The position numbers were made by a program, and so were the translations under genes. Positions 24,190 to 36,597 of a stretch of DNA of 64,000 nt are shown one piece after another. The first letter of the stretch is position 1, and every line of letters begins with the position of its first letter. Under the pieces are notes generated by a model. That model was not told the origin of the DNA and searched no databases. It saw only the letters and a program-made list of their open reading frames with translations. Source of the DNA: Torreya grandis (lineage: Eukaryota > Streptophyta > Pinopsida > Cupressales > Taxaceae); assembly GCA_037957365.1 (NCBI GenBank), contig JARHVA010000158.1:739001-803000 (forward strand), in the 5' to 3' direction.

Positions 24190-24960
24190 TGCCAAAACTA
24201 TTGTCACTTTATCTTTCACCCTAGAGGATGTTGTTCAAGCCTACTCTAATATTTTGGCAACATTGAAATATGTCTAAGCCTGTGGGTTGCCTATGGTAGA
24301 GGTAGACCTCTAGGTTTAAGGGCTAGCTCCCTGAATTGATATTGAAGTACTTATCACCTATGTTAACTACTTGTTTATGGAAAAAGGGATAGAAGTATAC
24401 GTGAAATAAATATATTATAAGGAGGTGATACACCATAAATATTTGCACAGTGCTATCATACTTCTTTCACTAAGATGTAAGACCTATAAACCAGCTTCTA
24501 ATTCCTAGGATGTTCTAACATTAGTATTTCAATATAAAGGTGATATGCATGAGGCAACTCAAGGTAAGAGGACCACAGGGTATATTTCAGACTCTAATTA
24601 TGATTTCACACTTTAATGAAGCCAAACACACTATCTAACTCTATATGACATATTAGAATGAGATCTTCTTGCACTAAACTCTACTAGAAGGAAGGATAAA
24701 GCTTATCACTACACCATTCATCACTTTACACACTTAGACAAGATGTTTTTGAACTCAAATATAGATTTATTGTATTATTAAAAGGCAAAGTACAACATCA
24801 AACTACTAGAGCTTTGCCATAAATGCTGTGGAATTATTAGACAAGAGACAAAATGGCTAGTACTTATAGAATGTGAGAGGAGAAAGAGGAATCAAGTCCA
24901 AGAGTCAAAAATGCACTTGTCAATATGAGAGAGAGAGTTAAAATTGTAGGAGAAAGGAAT
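24190..24960 (+). pseudogene. Plus-strand conserved frame in LTR R2, unknown product
   Basis: On the strand opposite to the retrotransposon, one frame is readable for over 200 codons with several stops, including ACGLPMVEVDL, DIEVLITYVNYLFMEKGIEV, HHKYLHSAIILL and GIIRQETKWLVLIECER. LTR R4 (40560-41330) preserves the same words (YGLPMVKVDL, ELEVLITYVK, HHKYFHSVIIL) but needs a shift. Several stops sit at the same positions in both copies. I recognise no family. It may be an ancient antisense gene inside the LTR or chance similarity of homologous DNA. Confidence 0.35.
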
Positions 24961-25197
24961 ATGAAACATACCATTCAATGTCTCTATGTATAAATGTCTC
25001 TCCAAGCATGAAACTCCTCAAATATGGCATAGGACTCTTCATTTACTTATTTGGAAAATACCTTCATCATTTAGCCTTCCTTGAATGCTCCATAATATAC
25101 GAGGGATAGATGCAATCATTGCACTATAAAGTGGGGTTAGAAATAGGATCCAACATTAATTTGATATGTATTTAATCATTAATCTTATTTTAGACAA

Positions 25198-25431
25198 GTG
25201 TTCTCATTATCTGTAGTCATAATCATCCTTCTTTCACTCATCGTTCATACTTGGCACCAAGGTAGTCTTCAATTTCTCAAACCAATTCATACAAAAGGTG
25301 ATGTGATAATTTTTAAGAGTCCTCATGTCCTTGGATCCATCAAAATTGACCAAAAAAGGCCTCCCAATTGCATTTATCACCTTTTACTTGGTGATCACTC
25401 TTCATTCACTATGCCAATTTGGACTGGGTGA
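25198..25431 (+). CDS. Small plus-strand ORF in LTR R2, unknown
   Basis: 77 codons, hydrophobic N-terminus then GDVIIFKSPHVLGSIK and LLLGDHSSFTMPIWTG. Copies R1 and R3 carry recognisable but interrupted versions (about 3010-3230 and 37450-37680). No family recognised. Confidence 0.25.
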   Translation: MFSLSVVIIILLSLIVHTWHQGSLQFLKPIHTKGDVIIFKSPHVLGSIKIDQKRPPNCIYHLLLGDHSSFTMPIWTG

Positions 25432-27682
25432 AGTGAAGCTGCTTGAAGAGGTACTTGTGTGCTTTAATGAAGAAAGATATGGATATTTGGAGTTATATTA
25501 GGTCTCATTATATCTCTCAAAGTGATCTTCATCTTTTGAAACCGTTTTGTACCTACAAAACCTCAAAAACTAAAAATAAAACTAGTTGTGTACCCTGTCT
25601 ATACAAATAGGATGCAAGCCAACTTAATGGGAAGGAGCCCAGGGGAGTTCTCTATAAGTCCAAGATCATTTCCAAGTCAAACTAGCCCTTTTAGATGCCT
25701 TTACTTCTTTGTTTTCTCCATTAGGTCATTAGCAAAGGTTTTAGAGGGTTTTGAGTGGTTTTACCCCTCAAGGATTATTCATAAAATTGTGATGTTGAAC
25801 TTGTGAACAAATCCCACTAAATCCTTGTTTAGGACCTTATTCAACATATCTCAACTCTTTATGCTCCCATGCTAAGTATCTGTACTGTTATGAACTTCTA
25901 AAGTTGCCTTCTCAAGCTCTTCTTTAGTTTATCTGCAAGCTTGAGGTGAAAAGGATCGTGTTTGACCAAACTATGGTGGGTTTTTGTAACTTAAAGGCTC
26001 TAACACACCTTATGGCTCCCCATGAAGATGTTTTAATTCAATGGAATGCTCAATAAACACTAAAAGTGATATTATATCCTTCTTAGACATTAGACCTAGT
26101 CTAGGCCTAATGAAATTTGATTGTTATTAGCTCTTCACCACCACCTCTGAGTGGTTGCTCATGAATGTGAGGGGTTTTTTATGTTTATTTATGTCAAACA
26201 TAGCTTTCTACATCTCCTCGAAAGGTTTCAACACCTTCCCACCCACTTCTTACCTTTTAGTTACTAAGCCTACAAGATTTGTCCTCTTAGGAGTGCTCTC
26301 TTCCTGAGATAGCACTTTCCCTATTTCCTCAGGAAAAAAAAGTTTATGAAAGGATTAAGAAAGTGATGGGTATGTTTTGTACCAATTTTCATGACTAGAT
26401 CTCATCAATAACCCTTCTAAATCTTCCAAAACCTAAGACAAACTTTAATGTAACTCACTGACTATGCAAGGTAAATGCATTGACTGTAGGTAGCATATTA
26501 GAACCTTTCCTTTCCCTATTTCCTTGCCTTGATCATCTCATGAAGTGTATATCACCACTATGGAGGCACTCCAAGCTTGTCCATCATTCTAACCTTTGTC
26601 AAACTCTTCAAGGTATAATTTTATTTTGTCTAGACAAGGTTGAGAGACTATGATTGTATTATGTGTTTCTTGCACAAGAGAATAGCATACATGTAGGTGG
26701 ATCCTTTGTCTTAGACCTTATATACCATGATCCACATCTTATTGAAGTCTTTAATGTCATTTTACATCCATCTAGACTTGTTCTAATCAAACACATGCTA
26801 GGCCAACATCAAGACAATCATACTTAGAGCACTATTATACTATAGTCAACTGTAGTTAACCATTCTTGGAGTATAATAGGTTATGTAGGTGCATATGAAA
26901 GCTTTGAAATATGTGCCACACATTTTAGGGTTCCTTTGAGGTCTTTAGAATCAAATCCAACCTATAGGTGTTCATGTTTGCATGTTTTCATATTTAGGCC
27001 CCTATCATAAGCTTGTAAGTACCTACAGTCATACTGTAGATGGAGTTTTTACAGGTAAGGCACACTTTTAGATGGTGATGATATAGGTCAATACCTTGAA
27101 ATTCAACCCCTCTTCAAGTTCCTTGAATTGTCAGTGTGCCTCTCACCTTTATAGGACCACTCGCCATGAATGTATGCTCTTTTTAGACCTCCTTGGACTA
27201 TAAGACCATTTAAAGTTCAAGATACTATAGAGAACACTGACCTTCTACAATAAAATAATGCATGAGTTGGGGACCTCATATACCTCACTCATTGGAGTCA
27301 AACATTCACTCTCTTTGGTCAAGACATCTCCCATGTGATAGGGATTCGTGATGTAACACTTAGGATCTATCTAGAGTCCATGTCCAAATACTCCATGATG
27401 GCACCAAATATGGCCAAGGTTCTATTTTAGAGTTTTTAATATAAAAAGTCCCTAAAACTCATTATCCACATATGTGCATGACCCTCAAGTCTGTCTGCCA
27501 CTCCATAGCTCCACCATTGACTATTATGGCATTCTCCAACTAGTTCTAAACTTTCTCAAAGTCTTCAAATATATCCTTTACACCTTGAAGGACCTCAAAC
27601 CATTTCAAATTCTTCATTTCAACATGATTGCTCTTCTATAGGGCACCTATAGGTGCACATCAATGGTGCAGAACTACATATA

Positions 27683-27775
27683 TAAGAGAACTAATGTTCA
27701 CATTCAATCATATGTCATTTGGAGAGTTAAGAGAACTAGTGTTCACATTCAATCATATGTCATTTGGAGAGCTTA
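27683..27775. repeat. 46-bp tandem duplication in LTR R2
   Basis: The unit beginning AAGAGAACTAATGTTCACAT at 27683 is repeated from 27729 with one or two changes. R1, R3 and R4 have a single copy, so it arose after the LTR copies separated. Confidence 0.85.
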
Positions 27776-28522
27776 GCTTGATTACTTATGTTATAAGAAT
27801 ATGTTCAACCTCTTAAAAACTATTCATTACATCCCATGACTATGCTTAGGAACTTCATTCACTTGACTATGTATGGCAGTCATGCATAATATTGACTGTA
27901 TATGATAGTCATGTAGAAAGTTGACTGTGTTCACTTTTCTTGACTGCAACTCCATGGATGTAGCCTTTGATACTGAGCTTGGAAGGAGAGGGTGATTATC
28001 ATGCCCTGAAAATCATAAAATACAACATACCACACTCTTTTGAAACCACTATTAGAATAGGGGCCTCTACACTTGGTGAAATATGCATGTAATTTGGTAA
28101 TGGCAGTCTCAACTTACAACCTAAACTATTCGGCTCATCCACTCACCTCCAAACATGAAACCAAAGATGGAAACCATGAAATAAGTATGTTCACATCCTC
28201 TAAAAATAATTCCACTTTGTGGTTTATATAGACAAGCTCACATAAGGTGAAAACCTATAGGGTATGGGGATTAGCATACAGAAAAGAGAAGTCAACTTTA
28301 TAAGCTTGGTTCATAAATCTAAGGGAAAATAAATATATAAAATCATACCATAAATGTGAATTATACCAACTTTACTAGCACCACACAAGAGCATTTGACT
28401 TGAAACCTCTCCTACTGGCTATATTAAGAAGAAACCTGTTGACTAATTATTCATGACAAGAAAAGTGATGAATAAGTGAAATGGTTTTTAGTCCTTTTTG
28501 AGACTTATATAGTAGATCAAAC

Positions 28523-29531
28523 TGTTAGGTTGTGGAGCTAAAAGCTTCACTAGGATGCAAACAGGAGAAGTTATGGAGGATGCAGAGTTGCGGGGAGTTG
28601 CTGAACCAGTTGTAGGGAAACTAGCGTCGGTCTGATCAGCCGACGTCGGTCAGATGGCAGTGAGGAAGCAACCGGTGTCAATTACCAGTCGGCTGACATC
28701 GGTCATGGAGGATCTGGCGTCGGCAGCCTATGCATGAATAGGCAGTTTGCATGTTGATCTCAGAGAGTCTATTTTTGGACTGTTAGTTTGCATGTTGAAG
28801 GCTAGTCTTAGTCTTGAGTTGCGTGTCTAATTATTGTAATTAGGTTAGTCTAATTATTGTAAAAATGAGATCTATATATGGACTCATGGGCTGTATTGTA
28901 AAAGTGTGCTAGAAAGCCATAGAGCTTTTAGAGAGAGCTAGTGTAGCTCCTCCTAGTTCCAAAGGGGTGTTGAGTGTGTATGATCAGGGAGAGTTGCAAG
29001 GTCTGCAAGGTTAAGGCACTGATCCACCGGGGTACTGGTTGAAGAATCATAAGGACTTGGTGAGGCAAGGACAAGGGTTCTTCAGGGGTGTAGAGATATC
29101 TACATTGGTGAGTAAGGTCTAGTGATTTGCAGGTAGCAGAGAGCAGGGGATCTACTTGGAGTACGGTTGTGTACTTGGTAAACTGGCAGCGTGTTACTGA
29201 CTGGTTGGAGAGGTGAACATCAATTCTGTATTGGAGTTGATTGTTGTGACCGAGAGAGAGAGGGAAGAAGGTCTTGAGGCGTGGCGAACCTTTGAGGTGG
29301 AGGAAGAAGTGGCATCTTCCTTATTGTATATTCTTCTGAGTGATTATTAATACAATTGTGTATTGTCTCTCAATTCCTGTGTTGTTTCATATTTCTAGTT
29401 ACTTATTGATTCTGGTGTAATTCTGTGTTTAGTTGCTAATACAAGAAGTAATCATATGTGCTCTAATTGGTAGAGCAAAATCCTGACTAAATAGGCATCA
29501 GAGCATGTTTATTGTTTTAGGTTCCCTGACA
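28523..29531 (+). repeat. 5' LTR of C
   Basis: 1,009 bp. U3 has a cluster of CGACGTCGG-type motifs at 28624-28726; a TATA box (TATATAT at 28873-28879) follows about 150 bp later. Ends CCCTGACA. Confidence 0.92.
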
Positions 29532-29533
29532 AG

Positions 29534-29545
29534 TGGTATCAGAGC
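29534..29545 (+). other. Primer-binding site of C
   Basis: TGGTATCAGAGC, complementary to the 3' end of plant initiator tRNA-Met and standard in copia elements; 2 nt after the LTR. Confidence 0.92.
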
Positions 29546-29622
29546 TTTTGGTTGGGTTACTAACAGGTGGTTTCAAGTCTGGTAGTGTTTGTTGATTACA
29601 AGTTACTTACAGGGGTTTCTGA

Positions 29623-29847
29623 TTGAGTGGGAGTATAGCAATGGCAGAAGGAAGTAAGCTACGAATGGAGAAACTGAATAGCATGAATGGTCTGATTGAT
29701 GGAAAGAAAGAGCAGGTAAATAAAGATTGTTGGTTGGTAGTAGATCAGCAGGGAGGAACAGATGTTGCAGGAGATGTTGCACAGGATGTTCTGGATAAAG
29801 TGGAATCTTGGTTCACATATTCTTTTGCCTCTTTCCATGCAGTTTGA
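29623..29847 (+). pseudogene. C gag remnant
   Basis: The frame reads MAEGSKLRMEKLNSMNGLID from 29641, then DGKKEQ. This resembles the start of copia Gag, which usually begins with a Lys/Phe-rich RxEKFNG-type segment before a WKxxM motif. The rest of gag is missing. Confidence 0.5.
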
Positions 29848-29931
29848 AATAGAGCATATTTTCATGGGTATGATTTTGGAGAGATTTATTTAGGAGCTGG
29901 AGAGCCTTGTCAGATTATTGACGAAGGGGAA

Positions 29932-30238
29932 GTGAAGCTGAAATTGCAGATGGACGACACTCAATGGTTCAAGGAAGTCATGCAGGTACCAGTCTTGGAG
30001 ATGGGTCTAATTTCTTCAGGAAATTTGGGTGATGAGAGATGCACTGTAACTCTCACAACAGATACACTTAAATTAGATGGTGGTAAGAAAGTAGGTATCC
30101 TTTATCTATCTACTTATATTGTTGATTCACCTTCTGTTGCAAAGATGTGGCTTCATGGGCTTGGTCACATATGTAGGAGGGGAATGTAGGTTCTCAAGCG
30201 AAAGATAGATGTTTTTGACAAGCTAAAGAACTGGAAAG
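29932..30238 (+). pseudogene. C GAG-pre-integrase domain remnant
   Basis: The frame reads VPVLEMGLISSGNLGDERCT, then GGKKVGILYLSTYIV and KMWLHGLGHICRRGM, the typical pre-integrase segment of copia polyproteins (normally NLISVGQL..., LWHxRLGHxSxxGM). The His of LWH is kept as LHGLGH. A stop follows at 30187; integrase core is absent. Confidence 0.75.
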
Positions 30239-30377
30239 CCTTGGTGTTCATGGAGGAGATGATGGACAAAGATCAGGTGAGGGAACTAAATTATTCTGAG
30301 TAGGGCTATGTTGATTTGATTAGGATTTTGATCCATGGAGAGCTCACAGGTAAAAAGTTATCACTCACAGACAAACA

Positions 30378-30545
30378 CAGGTATCGGTGTCGGTCATACA
30401 GTAACCGACATCGGTCATGAAGGAACCGACGTCGGCAGAAAGGATACCAACGTCAGCCAGGGAAATGATGTTGGCAGTCAGGGTCAGTGCAGGAAACTGA
30501 CATCGGTCAGGAGCAGACTGGGAGATGGCCGATATCGGTCACTAA
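30378..30545. repeat. Internal cluster of CGACGTCGGT motifs in C
   Basis: Eight to nine degenerate copies of an ACCGACGTCGGTCA unit spaced about 20 bp, matching the motif in both LTRs of C (28624-28726 and 31678-31780). It lies where integrase should be. Confidence 0.75.
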
Positions 30546-30659
30546 AACGGATATTGGGCAGATAGCTAGCTGTCAACAAGTCTCAAACGCTCATGTCAAG
30601 GTTAGAAAGGGTAAGTGAACCTCATATTCATTGTTCACCTTCTTTATATTACTTACTGA

Positions 30660-31250
30660 TGGTCGAGAACCAAGAAGATGTGAAGAGGCAATGCAGGTAG
30701 AATCTAGATACAGTGGGAGCTTGGCATGGATGAGGAGTGTGAGTCCTTGGAGAAGAACCAAACAAGTATTTGTTGGTAGAGTTGTCAGCTAGAAGAAAGC
30801 ACTGAGAGATGGATGGATTCCCATAGTTAAAGAAGAGAGTGGATGGATACATGAGACAGAAGGCCAAAGCATATGGTCTTGAGGAAGCTGCAGGGCAGTG
30901 GTACAGGTTTGACACATGGATGACTAAGCATGGCTTCAGTCAATGTCAGTGTAACTATTGTGTTTATCTTACTAGGTGGATAATGATTGCAACATTATTC
31001 TGTTACTGTATGTGGGTGATTTGCTAGCAGGTTTGTACATACAGGTATCAACTGAGCTGAGGGTAAGGTTAGTTCAGAGGTGTGTCATGAAGAATTTGGA
31101 GTAACAAAATTCTTTGGCATAAGAGACATGGAGATTTTATCTCCAGTGGGAGCTGATGTGAAGATGGTGTTGGCGAGGTTCATTATGCAGGATGAAGAAT
31201 CAGAAAGCACACCAATGGCTGGACAGTTCAAGCTTAGCTTGAAATAGGGT
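30660..31250 (+). pseudogene. C reverse transcriptase remnant
   Basis: Frame 30839-31027 reads YGLEEAAGQWYRFDTWMTKH and then CNYCVYLTRW, the copia RT segment normally YGLKQAPRQWY. The following YVDD region reads LLYVGDLLAG in another frame, so the first catalytic Asp of YVDD is Gly. Near 31200 MQDEESESTPMAGQFKLS matches the RT thumb segment (MQDAKPVSTPL). Several shifts; not functional. Confidence 0.75.
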
Positions 31251-31578
31251 TCGAAATCACATGAGGTCTAGTGTAGACCTGAGTTTTCCCAATCAGTGGG
31301 GGTTGTCAGAAAGTATGGAGCCAATTCGGGGAAGGAGTACTGGAGGGCAGTTCAATGGGACTAGCAGCAGGGATTCTTGTTATGCAGGGTCAAGTTCTTC
31401 ACTACATGGATGTGTAGGTTCGAATATGGCAGGTTACTTGAATGACAGGTATAGCATCACAGGTTGTGTGGTGGTTGGTCTTCAAGATTGATCTTGAAGA
31501 GGAATACAAGCCAGGGAATAATTTAGATGGTGTACAGGTACAGGTACAGGTGTATCTATTTATCTCTAAGTGAGAGAT

Positions 31579-32587
31579 TGTTAGGTTGTGGAGCTAAAAG
31601 CTTCACCAGGATGCAAACAGGAGAAGTTATGGAGGATGCAGAGTTGCGGGGAGTTGCTGAACCAGTTGCAGGGAAATCGGCGTCGGTCTGATCAGCTGAC
31701 GTCGGTCAGATGGTAATGAGGAAGCAACCGGCGTCGGTTACCAGTCGGCCGACATCGGTCATGGAGGAGCCGGCGTCGGCAGCCTGTGTGTGAACAGGCA
31801 GTTCGCATGTTGATCCCGGAGAGTCTATTTTTGGATTGTTAGTTTGCATGTTGAAGGCTAGTCTTAGTCTTGAGTTGCATGTCTAATTATTGTAATTAGG
31901 TTAGTCTAATTATTGTAAACATGAGATCTATATATGGACTCATGGGTTGTATTGTAAAAGTGTGCTAGAAAGCCATAGAGCTTTTAGAGAGAGCTAGTGT
32001 AGCTCCTCTTAGTTCCAAAGGGGTGTTGAGTGTGTATGATCAGGGAGAGTTACAAGGTCTGCAAGGTCAAGGAGCTGATCCACCAGGGTACTGGTTGAAG
32101 AATCATAAGGACTTGGTGAGGCAAGGACAAGGGTTCTTCAAGGGTGTAGAGATATCTACATTGGTGAGTAAGGTCTAGTGATTTACAGGTAGCAAAGAGC
32201 AGGGGATCTACTTGGAGTACGGTTGTGTACTTGGTGAACTGGCAGCGTGTTACTGACTGGTTGGAGAGGTGAACATCAATTCTGTATTGGAGTTGATTAT
32301 TTTGACCGAGAGAGAGAGGGAAGAAGGTCTTGAGGCGTGGCGAACCTTTGAGGTGGAGGAAGAAGTGGCATCTTCCTTATTGTATATTCTTCTGAGTGAT
32401 TATTAATACAATTGTGTATTGTCTCTCAATTCCTGTGTTGTTTCATATTTCTAGTTACTTATTGATTCTGGTACAATTTCGTGTTTAGTTGCTAATACAA
32501 GAAGTAATCATATGTGCTCTAATTGGTAGAGCAAGATCCTGACTAAATAGGCATCAGAGCATGTTTATTGTTCTAGGTTCCCTAACA
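31579..32587 (+). repeat. 3' LTR of C
   Basis: 1,009 bp, same length as the 5' LTR; TATA at 31929-31934; motif cluster at 31678-31780. Preceded by the weak purine tract AAGTGAGAGAT. Confidence 0.92.
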
Positions 32588-33021
32588 AGAACATCAATAT
32601 GGGTTCAAGGAAGTTGAAGAGCCACTTTATAAGCTTGATACACATGCCACACTCCTTTAAAAGTCATACAACTACCAAAATCCTCCTTTTTTCAATTATT
32701 TTCTTGATTTCAATTAGGAACCTACAAGATTTTTAGTTAGTACTAACATTAATGATAGGATATAACATATTAGACATTTAAAATTAGTTAGGAACACTTT
32801 TATATCAATGGAAACTATACAACCTCTGTTAATGACTCAAATATGACCCGTAAGTGGCATGAAATGACTTAGGACTAAATTTGACTATGACCAAGGTTAA
32901 AATCATATTAAAGACATCAAAAAGAATATGAAACATCCCATTACATCCTATAGGACCCATATATAAATTTTTGTACTATATGGGGTTGACTTATTTTGAC
33001 TTGTGGTCAAAATAGTCAACA

Positions 33022-33786
33022 TTCTTGGCAATTTCCTAGGGGTGGTATGCTTTTTATACCAATGAACAATAGCCTAATCCTATCGATTGCGAAATGGAGT
33101 CATGTATGCAAGAGTTTGACACTAAATTTACCTTTAAAACCACAACAAACAATAAGGAAAGACATACAAAACAAAGTCACACTATAGGAAACAAACATGT
33201 GTTCTTAAGAACAGTCATTGAACACACACACACACAACTGAAATAAAGACACACGCCTAACCTAATATTTATAATACCTCACTCTTGAGGTGAAAAACGC
33301 CTTACCATGCTTCAACTAGGGTTAAATATAGTTCCTCTTGCATTTTTGTCACTCCATGAAGGCAATCTATCATGTGAAGCATACTCATCATTAATCACTT
33401 GACTAGGTAGATGGTGAAATGACTTACCATACCTATATCTTCTCATGTTTGCAATTGGCCTACCTTGAACCTTCATGAATTATTTTTCTTTCCCTCCAAG
33501 GACCTTGTTTGGAGATGTAACTAACTTAATCTCTTTCATATCTGATGTTCACTTTTTAATTTGCACATTAGGAGTGATTACAATTACCCCAATCTTTCCT
33601 TCCTTTTGGGCATGATGTACTTGATCTATGGAGTCATCAAGTTTTCTCTCTTTTTGTTCCATCACATCTAGAAATTACTAAGCATTAGTCTAAGGTGTTA
33701 TTTTCTCCTTGAACACAAAGACTTTTGCCTTCACTTCATTAGGCCTCTTTATGACTGTAGACCATGGACAGTAGATTGATATTCAT
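33022..33786 (-). other. A2' unit: 3' internal region next to LTR R2
   Basis: Homologous to 6642-7390. A short (CA)n lies near 33222-33236. No domain beyond the post-protease linker is seen. Confidence 0.55.
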
Positions 33787-34429
33787 CTTCATTCATAGCT
33801 TGACACTAATTTTTAGGCTTGATCAAACACTTAACAACCTGATCATTAGTCTTATTAACAGACTCATCAAATATGAAATTCTTAGGAGGGGAATTAGTAT
33901 TACCTAACTTATCAAATTCTTGACATATGTCATTGAAACTTTGCCATAAGTAATCCTCCTCTTCCTCATGAATGTAATCATCAAGTACAACTTCATTAAT
34001 TACAAGAAGAAAGATATTATTCTTCTCACCATATTGATCTCTTAGGTTATTCAAGTTATCATCATCATACACATAAATCAAATAGTTGTCTTCAACAGCT
34101 TGTGAGAAGTAGTGTTCAATAGTTACCTCAGCTTGCTTAAATGTTCCTTCATGGATGATATAGGTGCCAAGGTTAATTTGTTCAAAATATGTATATGGAT
34201 CATGTGCATAAGCCTTTGCACCATACTCATCTAGAAACAAGTTAGCTATGCCTTCAATATTGGAGGAAGCACGATCATCCACATTAGAGTCCTCTTTCTC
34301 ATTGATTACACAATTCAAATTTGAACTTACCTCTACATAAGGCTCACTGTGGAATCTAGTAAGTGGTTGAGTTCTTATGGTTACCTTGGTTTAATATCTT
34401 ATCATGAATGCTAAGAAGGACCAATCAGT
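33787..34429 (-). pseudogene. A2' unit: acidic post-protease region
   Basis: Best copy of this region: 170 codons open at 33806-34318 on the minus strand. It is rich in Asp, Glu and Asn, with YFEQINLGTYIIHEGTFKQA in the middle and EEEEDYLWQSFNDICQEF near the end. Copies at 1-560 and 7390-7950 are interrupted. In gypsy polyproteins this position is between protease and RT; function unknown. The sequence breaks at 34429 into a truncated copia B LTR. Confidence 0.6.
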
Positions 34430-34757
<328 letters not shown>

Positions 34758-36584
34758 ATTCTTCCCATAGTTTTTACATGTTGCAAAAACATTCACACTC
34801 TTATTTGTAGTATGATCACCCCTTATAGATTTAACACAAACCTTGACATGAATATAACCCATCAACTATTCACCTCCTATGGTTTTCTTGATCTTTATCA
34901 CAAACCCTTTCAAGATCCATGAACTAACTTACATTTTTGCTTTTGTCCTTTCACTATGTTCTCACATCAAAGAATCATGTTTGGAATTTTCACACATTAC
35001 ATATTTTGAACATGCATATTCTTCTATTCTTATTTTGAAAACACACAATAAAAATGAAAGACACACACACAAAAGTCACCAAAATATTGATGTGGCCCCA
35101 TCATTGGCAATTGACGAGAGGTCACTGAAAGACTTCCAACCTCATGTATCCTCTAGCCTCTAGTATATGATACTACTTACTCAATTGGTATGTTGATGTA
35201 GCTCAGATACATGATCTTTTTTAGGCAAATCCCCCCCATAATTTGGACATCGCATACAAGCGAAAATGCATCCATAAGGTAATTTTTTTTATTTTGTATA
35301 ATTTTTGACTTTATAAGACTTTTTCACAAAATGAATTAATGTACAAAATAACACAAATGGAATTGACCTAATTCACCTAAATGATAAGACAAACGTGCCT
35401 TTGACACAAAAAATACTACATTAATAAAATGGACCCTTATGACTTATAAACACAAATTTTATTTTTTACAATGACAACTCTTTTGACATAAAAGGACAAA
35501 ACTCTAAAACATAATGACTATTATATTAATAAAATCCATTTTAATTATTGATCTAATATTTAGATCATAAGACTTAAAACAAACTTTGACACTTTTTTAT
35601 TTTTGACAATAATACAAAATCTTAAAAATCTAACTATAACGATTTTCTTGACCAAACTTGACTTTTTAAATTTTAATGACCTGTCTAAACAAAAAGATTC
35701 TAAACTAATTTTTAAATAACCTTAATCCTATGACTACATGAACTATTAAAAATATCATTAAATAAATATCTAAACCAAATTAATACCTCAAAATCTAAAA
35801 TGATGGTTGAGTTTGGGATTGGCGAATGAGTATGTTGGAATGAATTTTGACAGAAATAACAGTGTGATGCATATAAATCTTCACAAGTTATTGGCAGAAA
35901 GTTAAAAAAATTAATCGAATCTAGGAAAAACCAACTTGATCTCTCCAATGTCGTAGACATCATGGGGAGTGAAAACAAATTCAAATATGACAAACTTGAT
36001 GCCAAATACAATTCAAAAGTAACCTGAGAACATATGGAAGAAGTCTATTATGTGGGTGATGATGGATATGATTTAAAACATGGACTGGTCATCCAAATGC
36101 ATTAGTGAAGGCTCAAATAGCCATGTACTTGATAGTCCAGAAGTAATGTTGGAATTTACAGGGTGTTAACTATATATTATTTGTGTTACTCCATGTTATA
36201 AACTATAGGGAGATCTATAGCTTTTATATCTTTCGAATGGAAAATATATAGACAATAGAATGTTGTTGATTCTAAATATATATTGAATGCGAGAACTGGT
36301 GCTAGGATATTTTGAAGATGGTAAATGAGTCACCACTCAGCCATGAAGTGGATGGAGATAGCAAACCTGATTGGATGTTAACTAGATCTAAAAAATTCAA
36401 ACAAACTCTACTCCAAACACAGAAATCTCACTAAATACTTAAATAATAATTAGAATACTCTTAATCTATGATATTACTATTTACAAAAGTGCTTCTCCCA
36501 CATATATATTTTTTTATCATACACAGGGTCGAAGAATAAATCAACTACCCCACTTTTTCTCCTATCCTTCCATCAGAGAATCCT
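34758..36584 (-). other. Interior of B
   Basis: AT-rich. No retroelement domain is certain. A plus-strand stretch at about 35960-36010 reads MGSENKFKYDKLDAKYNS, weakly like a copia Gag start, but on the strand opposite to B's primer site; I do not trust it. Confidence 0.35.
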
Positions 36585-36596
36585 ACTCTGATACCA
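36585..36596 (-). other. Primer-binding site of B
   Basis: The reverse complement reads TGGTATCAGAGT, an initiator tRNA-Met type site 1 nt from the LTR end. Confidence 0.85.
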
Positions 36597-36597
36597 T

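Larger units (their letters stand above)
28523..32587 (+). mobile_element. Element C: Ty1/copia LTR retrotransposon with collapsed interior
   Basis: LTRs of 1,009 bp each (28523-29531 and 31579-32587), TGTTAGG...CCCTRACA ends, copia primer site TGGTATCAGAGC, and order gag, pre-integrase, RT remnant. By reading I count about 43 differences between the LTRs, nearly all transitions. The interior is only 2,047 bp against about 4-5 kb for a complete copia element; integrase and most of RT/RNase H are absent. It is inserted in LTR R2; flanks CAAAC and AGAAC match at 3 of 5 positions. Confidence 0.9.
24094..33021 (-). repeat. LTR R2 of family A (4.86 kb, interrupted by copia C)
   Basis: Starts TGCTGAGT (TGTTGAGT in R4) and ends AGTCAACA, so the termini are inverted repeats TGTTGA...TCAACA. 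Subtracting element C leaves about 4.86 kb. On its left is the degenerate primer site and gag; on its right the 3' internal region of the next unit. It therefore serves as 5' LTR for one unit and 3' LTR for its neighbour. Confidence 0.82.

Noticed and set aside
29534..29545. tRNA gene fragment
   Set aside because: It is a primer-binding site complementary to initiator tRNA-Met, directly after an LTR; no cloverleaf surrounds it.
35958..36010. Plus-strand stretch like a copia Gag start in B
   Set aside because: Opposite to the direction given by B's primer site and purine tract, and too short to trust.
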